DNA from: Thermodesulfobacteriota bacterium
GTDB taxonomy: Bacteria; Desulfobacterota; DSM-4660; Desulfatiglandales; HGW-15
Length of the DNA: 12,266 nucleotides
Direction: 5' to 3'
NCBI GenBank assembly: GCA_025454125.1
Contig: JALOPA010000026.1
Coordinates: forward strand, 1-12,266
Below the pieces are notes generated by a model. The model was not told where the DNA came from and did not search any database. It saw nothing but the letters and a program-made list of their open reading frames with translations. A program made the position numbers and the translations under genes. Positions 8,930 through 12,266 of this stretch are shown piece by piece. The number at the start of each line of letters is the position of its first letter. Position 1 is the first letter of the stretch.

Positions 8930-9012
8930 GGGACACAGATGAACACAGATAAACACGGATAGCAGTTTTTTAACTCTAGAAAACCTGTGTTGATCTGTGT
9001 TCGTCTGTGTCC
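8930..9012. repeat. Dispersed ACACAGAT-type inverted repeat, copy A
   Basis: A left arm of about 30 bases (8930-8959) built from tandem ACACAGAT/ACACGGAT units is almost the reverse complement of the right arm (8984-9012), with an AT-rich loop between them. It can form a long imperfect hairpin in DNA or RNA. A closely related copy lies about 40 bp to the right. Similar ACACAGAT/ATCTGTGT repeats are known as intergenic elements in several bacterial groups; assignment to a named family is not possible from this sequence alone. Confidence 0.85.
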
Positions 9013-9051
9013 TAATCCTCTTCATCCTTGCATCCAATTCCCAAAGCTAAA

Positions 9052-9145
9052 ATGGGACACAGATTTACACGGATAAACACGGATAACTCTTTTGGTTTAA
9101 AACCCCCACATAATCTGCGTTGATCTGTGTTCATCTGTGTCCCAT
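9052..9145. repeat. Dispersed ACACAGAT-type inverted repeat, copy B
   Basis: This is the second copy, with left arm 9052-9083 and right arm 9114-9145, sharing GGGACACAGAT and its complement at the outer ends with copy A. On the minus strand it begins two bases after the Rieske stop codon (9148-9150), so a Rieske transcript would end in or run through this hairpin. There is no T-run typical of an intrinsic terminator, although the hairpin could still slow or protect the transcript end. Confidence 0.85.
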
Positions 9146-9147
9146 TG

Positions 9148-9690
9148 CTATTTCTTCGCGTACGCGACCTGTTCGGGCCGGAACACGCTGCGCTTGATCA
9201 CTTTGTTCGTGTCCACTTTGACGATGTTGTTCTCTATGAAAACAGGGTGGAGGTCCAGGGGCCTGGGAGCCGGCGCGCTCACCACTTGGCCGCGAATGTC
9301 ATAGACCGACGCATGACAGGGGCACACGAACTTCATGTCTTTGGGCGACCAGGGAACCGTGCACCCCAGATGGGTGCACTTGCGCGACAGGGCGAGGAAG
9401 CCCCCATCCTCCAACCGGGCCAGATAGAACTTGCCCCTGACAAATGCCACAACGGAAATCGGGGTAAAGGTGTCCACGGCTCCTGCCTCTATGATACCCG
9501 CCGACTCCCCCTCTTTTGACCCGGTCTTTCTGGGCTGGAAAAAGGCAAGAATCAGAGCGACTACTTCCACCAGCCCAAGAATTCCCAAGATAACCCAGAG
9601 CGTGTTCAAGAAACTGCGACGCGACACCCCGGGATCTGGGGGAGTGTTCTTCGTCGAGTCGGAAAGTTTTGTTTGCTCTTTTTCTTTCAT
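9148..9690 (-). CDS. Rieske 2Fe-2S protein of a cytochrome bc-type complex
   Basis: This 180-residue protein is the iron-sulfur subunit that accepts the first electron from quinol at the Qo site and passes it to the cytochrome c partner. A Tat-like signal SRRSFLN (23-29) precedes one membrane segment (31-51), which normally stays as the anchor. The cluster motifs are CTHLGC (105-110) and CPCHAS (123-128): ligands C105, H107, C123 and H126, disulfide C110-C125. S128 and Y130, which raise the cluster potential in characterised Rieske proteins, are both present; the usual Gly before the Ser is Ala. Length is normal for the family. The ATG at 9688-9690 was chosen because an upstream in-frame start at 9819 would add 43 residues translated from a dispersed repeat. 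No clear Shine-Dalgarno sequence is seen. It follows cytochrome b by 233 bp. Confidence 0.94.
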   Translation of the reverse strand: MKEKEQTKLSDSTKNTPPDPGVSRRSFLNTLWVILGILGLVEVVALILAFFQPRKTGSKEGESAGIIEAGAVDTFTPISVVAFVRGKFYLARLEDGGFLALSRKCTHLGCTVPWSPKDMKFVCPCHASVYDIRGQVVSAPAPRPLDLHPVFIENNIVKVDTNKVIKRSVFRPEQVAYAKK

Positions 9691-9701
9691 TTGGATTCTT
9701 G

Positions 9702-9721
9702 CCCGCCATAAGCCTGGCGGG
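9702..9721. repeat. Small perfect hairpin in the Rieske leader
   Basis: CCCGCCA (9702-9708) and TGGCGGG (9715-9721) pair perfectly around a six-base loop, 11 bp upstream of the Rieske ATG. In RNA it would sit at the ribosome entry site and could lower translation initiation. It may simply be part of the repeat-rich spacer. Confidence 0.5.
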
Positions 9722-9783
9722 TAATTTTCGGATTTTGAAATTCGAATTTCATGCTCTCGTAGAAAGTGAAAAAGCCCTGATTC

Positions 9784-9852
9784 GTCATTCCGGCGAAAGC
9801 CGGAATCTAGGGATCTCAAGAAGTTCTGGACCCCGGCTTTCGCCGGGGTGAC
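9784..9852. repeat. Dispersed double-hairpin repeat, copy 1
   Basis: Two 27-base halves are arranged as an inverted pair: GTCA-hairpin-CTAG (9784-9810) and CTGG-hairpin-TGAC (9826-9852), separated by 15 bases. Each half folds on itself, through TTCCGGC/GCCGGAA and CCCCGGC/GCCGGGG with AAA- or TTT-centred loops. Translation of its left half on the minus strand gives the SGFRRND-type peptide often mis-annotated as a protein N terminus. A related but diverged element is at 11410-11487. Confidence 0.85.
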
Positions 9853-9923
9853 GGCCTTCGGGACTTCTCACGAGGCTGTCAAACTTCGTGCTTTCCCTAT
9901 TTCCCCGGTTTATTTCCTCTGGT

Positions 9924-11306
9924 TCACGGCCACACCAGTTTCATTCCTTCCCCCCTGAACCCTATTCCTGTGGCGGTCAGGACAAAAAAAGCCGCCACGA
10001 GGAGGACAAACACCATTTGAACGGCCTCTGTGTTGCTTGCCGCATACTTCCGCTGCATGAAAACATAGAACACCGCGATCGCCGCCAAGAGCAGGGCAAA
10101 GGGCACCAACCCGTTCGAGAGCCAGCCGGGAACGTTCGGCAACCTTGCTGCAATCTCGAACAGGTACTCGTCGAGGAGAATGACAAGAGGCGTTCCGGTC
10201 ACTGCGATCAGTGCCGCAACAGAAGCCATCCTGCGGCCTTTGGTCGAAGCAAACCAAATCCCCGCAGTGTTCTCCTGATAATCCATATACGGAATCGCAA
10301 GCAGAGCGACGAGCATGAGCATGGGAATAACAAAGAGCGCGAAGACAGGGTGGAAGTGCAGCAGCATTTCCTGGATTCCCATGAAGTACCAGGGAGCTTT
10401 GGTCGGGTTCGGGCTCAGTCCGGGATTGGCCTTGTCCCCCAGGGGCGCATCGACCGTCATTGAGAAAACCAGCATGCAAGCGATAAGCACAAGCGCTGTC
10501 ACGATTTCTCTCAGGAGGAGGTTGGGGATCGCTGGAACAGTGTGGCCTCGTTCTCCCGAGTCTTGACCTGGTTGACGGGGAACAACCAGCCCTCCTGCCT
10601 TTCGGATGCGCCAGAAGTGAAAGGACATGAGGATCAAAAGGGATGCTGGGAGTACGGCCGTGTGTACGGCGTAGAAGTTGGTCAGGGTGCCTGGTCCGAC
10701 CTCGGCTCCGCCCTGAATCAACCTTTGGAGCCACAGCCCTATTCCAGGCATGTATTCCAGCGTGCCGGTACAAATGGTGATCGCCCAGAAGGCAAGCTGA
10801 TCCCAGGGCAGCAGGTAGCCCGTGAAATTGGACATGAGCACGAGGAGCAAAAGACCCGAGCCGATGACCCAGTTGAACTGGCGCGGCGCGTGGAAAGCGC
10901 CTGTGAAGAATACCCGCAGCAGGTGCAGAAAAACCACAAGAACGAGGGCGTTCGCACTCCAGTGGTGAATGTTCCTAATCAGTCGGCCGAACAGGACTTG
11001 GTTCTGGAGATAAAGGATGGACTCATAGGCCTTATCCGCGAAGGGCTGGTACACGAACTTCAGAAGCACGCCCGTTCCCAGAAGAAGGAAAACCAGGACA
11101 GCCGCCATGCCCCCCAGCCCCCACGTGAGGGTCCAGCGGAGCGTCTCTTCCGGAACATTCCGCGGTCGAAAGTGAAGAATCAGGCTGTTGAAGAGTCTGC
11201 GATAACCCTCTCGAACTTTCTCCGGTCGCAATATGCCTGGAAAAACGGAATAGAGAACACGCTGAAACAGATTGGGGCGGTTCGGCATTTCGTCTTGCTG
11301 CGCCAT
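9924..11306 (-). CDS. Cytochrome b of a bc-type quinol oxidase complex (fused b6 and subunit IV-like parts)
   Basis: This 460-residue protein oxidises quinol and cycles electrons across the membrane through two b haems. Haem ligand pairs are H114/H128 in helix B (13 residues between) and H215/H230 in helix D (14 between); the latter spacing, and LPWDQ at 166-170, are typical of b6-type cytochromes. About nine membrane segments are visible: 62-82, 115-136, 145-168, 210-231, 268-284, 319-341, 361-380, 399-418 and 430-448. The last four extend the subunit IV-like part. The Qo signature is APWY (304-307) instead of PEWY/PDWY. It is the first gene of the cytochrome b-Rieske-octahaem cytochrome series. 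The start is uncertain: TTG at 11333, ATG at 11306 or ATG at 11288. The TTG would lie at the predicted transcription start, and no candidate has a strong Shine-Dalgarno sequence, so the first ATG was taken. Confidence 0.94.
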   Translation of the reverse strand: MAQQDEMPNRPNLFQRVLYSVFPGILRPEKVREGYRRLFNSLILHFRPRNVPEETLRWTLTWGLGGMAAVLVFLLLGTGVLLKFVYQPFADKAYESILYLQNQVLFGRLIRNIHHWSANALVLVVFLHLLRVFFTGAFHAPRQFNWVIGSGLLLLVLMSNFTGYLLPWDQLAFWAITICTGTLEYMPGIGLWLQRLIQGGAEVGPGTLTNFYAVHTAVLPASLLILMSFHFWRIRKAGGLVVPRQPGQDSGERGHTVPAIPNLLLREIVTALVLIACMLVFSMTVDAPLGDKANPGLSPNPTKAPWYFMGIQEMLLHFHPVFALFVIPMLMLVALLAIPYMDYQENTAGIWFASTKGRRMASVAALIAVTGTPLVILLDEYLFEIAARLPNVPGWLSNGLVPFALLLAAIAVFYVFMQRKYAASNTEAVQMVFVLLVAAFFVLTATGIGFRGEGMKLVWP

Positions 11307-11342
11307 AGGATGGTCGTTGGGAAAAGACTCCAAAATTGCCTA

Positions 11343-11371
11343 TCCATACCCTGGAAGCCCGGCGCTGTCAA
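11343..11371 (-). promoter_or_regulatory. Candidate sigma70-like promoter of the cytochrome b gene
   Basis: The minus strand has a perfect TTGACA (11366-11371), 17 bases, then TATGGA (11343-11348). Initiation would fall near 11335, giving a leader of roughly 30 bases to the ATG at 11306. The -10 box matches only its first three bases. This is the best promoter candidate for the redox genes and also argues against the TTG start at 11333. Confidence 0.45.
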
Positions 11372-11409
11372 CGAAGGGAAGAATCCACAGTTTGAATGAC
11401 CCCCGAGCC

Positions 11410-11487
11410 GTCACCCCGTTGAAAAACGGGGTCCAGGGATTTCGAAACTCTTTAGGACATCTGGATTCCCGCCTCCGCGGAAACGAC
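11410..11487. repeat. Dispersed double-hairpin repeat, copy 2 (diverged)
   Basis: Two 27-base halves in inverted orientation, GTCA...CCAG (11410-11436) and CTGG...CGAC (11461-11487), are separated by 24 bases. The left half has a perfect 7-bp stem CCCCGTT/AACGGGG with a GAAA loop, a stable tetraloop in RNA. The right half is a less perfect hairpin. The layout matches the element at 9784-9852, but the stem sequences differ. It lies between the small exported protein gene and the cytochrome b promoter. Confidence 0.75.
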
Positions 11488-11522
11488 AAGAAGGGCGACG
11501 TCGCGATCTTCTAAGCCTCAGG

Positions 11523-11951
11523 TCATTTCATTCTCGTGAAGTAAACGTCGTAGCTCTGCTTCACGGCCGCCTGGTAGTACACGCCTCTGAGCACATCTTC
11601 CTTGGGATCATAGCTCAGGGTATAGGTGCTCCCCGGGTATCCCACATCGCTCAGTTCGACAAAGACCTTTATCTTGCCGCTTTCTTTCGTTGCTTGCGCT
11701 TTAGAAACATGGATCGGCCGCGGATTGAAATACCCTGCCTCTATTTTACCGCTGGCGTCGATGCTCCGGATCTGTATGATGTATCCTCCATCCGGCCTCA
11801 CCCATCGACCCTTGAGCACGTCAAACCCTGCCTTATCCTTCGTGTCTGCCGCCGCTTCCTTCTTAGCCTGGGCCGAACACTCCGACACAGGCTGCAACGC
11901 GAACGCAATCCCCAAGATTATCATGATCGTCGCCAATCGCATTTTTTTCAC
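11523..11951 (-). CDS. Small exported protein of unknown function
   Basis: The 142-residue product starts with a classical signal peptide (MKKMRL, hydrophobic core about 7-20) with a probable signal peptidase I site after A29 in SAQA-KKE. A cysteine at 25 is not in a valid lipobox. A lysine/alanine-rich linker (30-43) leads to a compact, probably beta-rich domain with GRWVRPDGGY, YFNPRPI, DVGYPGSTYTLSYDP and VYYQA. These look like a recurring uncharacterised periplasmic family; no catalytic motif is evident. The GTG start at 11949-11951 was chosen because GGGGG lies six bases upstream; an ATG three codons later is the alternative. It is separated from cytochrome b by 216 bp with a repeat and a promoter candidate, so it is probably a separate unit. 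Confidence 0.85.
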   Translation of the reverse strand: MKKMRLATIMIILGIAFALQPVSECSAQAKKEAAADTKDKAGFDVLKGRWVRPDGGYIIQIRSIDASGKIEAGYFNPRPIHVSKAQATKESGKIKVFVELSDVGYPGSTYTLSYDPKEDVLRGVYYQAAVKQSYDVYFTRMK

Positions 11952-12266
11952 ATCTTACCCCCGCATCAACTCAGCGAGCTCCAGCGCTGGCCAACGTAGC
12001 CTCGCCACCATATCAGCGCTACCCATCCTGTTTCAGCAATCCCTAAATAGATCTAAGCCTATCCTCCGCACCCATAGAAATCAATGCAAAAGCTGTATCC
12101 TATATTCACCTGAAGTACTCATCCCTTTGCACTTTTTTTCAAGGATGAAGAGGTTTCCGGGCTGGACCGTTTAGGGGTTGACACTCCAGGAGTGAATTCT
12201 TTAGACTTCTGCACACCCTAGGACAGTCCCCATCCCCTCACTTCACTAAGCCGGGAGTTCATCATG
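11952..12266. other. Non-coding stretch of 315 bp at the right edge
   Basis: No credible open reading frame was found here on either strand. A 10-bp palindrome CCAGCGCTGG (11981-11990) lies in the leader of the small exported protein gene. A rightward promoter-like sequence is at 12178-12207. The final three bases are ATG, preceded by GGGAG with six bases between, so a plus-strand gene may start at 12264 and run out of the window. This would make the region a divergent intergenic spacer. Confidence 0.5.
12178..12207 (+). promoter_or_regulatory. Candidate rightward promoter with an operator-like dyad in its spacer
   Basis: A perfect TTGACA (12178-12183) is followed after 18 bases by TAGACT (12202-12207, four of six consensus bases). 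The spacer region contains the 13-bp dyad CACTCCAGGAGTG (12182-12194), two perfect 6-bp arms around a central A, which overlaps the end of the -35 box. A repressor or a spacer-binding activator could act there. A possible ATG lies about 57 bp downstream at the window edge. Confidence 0.35.

Noticed and set aside
8247..8942. 231-codon plus-strand reading frame
   Set aside because: It is antisense to the CXXCH-containing part of the octahaem cytochrome and ends in the repeat; no protein features were seen.
9017..9030. 14-base sequence that recurs inverted at 12140-12153 (CAAGGATGAAGAGG)
   Set aside because: An exact 14-base match in either orientation is expected about once by chance in a window of this size, and the flanks are unrelated.
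8930..9145. Regularly spaced repeats that could suggest a CRISPR array
   Set aside because: There are only two units, each an inverted repeat made of short ACACAGAT units, without repeat-spacer periodicity and with no cas gene nearby.
9888..11399. Plus-strand frames opposite cytochrome b (9888-10463 and 10542-11399)
   Set aside because: Both are shadows of a membrane protein whose haem ligands are clear on the other strand; their translations are charged and featureless.
11492..11506. Short palindrome GCGACGTCGC near the 3' end of the small exported protein gene
   Set aside because: It has no loop or T-run and is only 10 bp, so it is neither a convincing terminator nor an operator.

Overview
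The window is about 12.3 kb of moderately GC-rich bacterial DNA. Every confidently supported gene is on the minus strand, so transcription runs from the right edge to the left edge. The gene content is a menaquinol-type cytochrome b/Rieske pair beside an octahaem cytochrome c, a giant multidomain hybrid kinase, and spacers full of dispersed palindromic repeats. That combination suggests a respiring anaerobe or facultative anaerobe of the Desulfobacterota (former Deltaproteobacteria) or a nearby lineage. This is inference from gene content and repeat style; there is no phylogenetic marker here.

Layout in order of transcription (right to left). (1) 11952-12266 is non-coding on present evidence, with a possible rightward promoter and a possible gene start at the very last base triplet. 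(2) 11523-11951 encodes a small exported protein of unknown function. (3) 9924-11306 is a single-chain cytochrome b with b6-type histidine spacing. (4) 9148-9690 is a membrane-anchored Rieske iron-sulfur protein with a Tat-like signal. (5) 6600-8912 is an exported or membrane-anchored octahaem cytochrome c fused to HEAT-like and TPR repeats. (6) 364-6342 is a 1992-residue hybrid histidine kinase with duplicated N-terminal V4R/HNOB-like sensor domains, GAF and PAS domains, a full kinase core, two receivers, an HPt and an extra helical tail. (7) 1-351 is the receiver domain of a response regulator that continues beyond the left edge.

Genes 3-5 read as a quinol-oxidising complex: cytochrome b oxidises quinol, the Rieske protein takes the first electron, and the octahaem cytochrome sits where cytochrome c1 would be in a classical bc1 complex. 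Genes 6-7 are tightly coupled (12-nt gap, ribosome binding site overlapping the kinase stop codon) and form a phosphorelay pair. The kinase is separated from the redox genes by 257 bp that holds its own candidate promoter, so a regulatory link between the two groups is only a hypothesis.

The spacers at 6343-6599, 8913-9147, 9691-9923 and 11307-11522 each contain inverted-repeat elements of different families. Two of these repeats create misleading in-frame upstream start codons for the Rieske and octahaem cytochrome genes. No rRNA, tRNA, CRISPR array, transposase or phage gene was seen. The most unusual items are the duplicated sensor domains of the kinase, a PAS domain in it that appears to lack its N-terminal half, and the octahaem-TPR cytochrome paired with a cytochrome b that lacks the PEWY glutamate.
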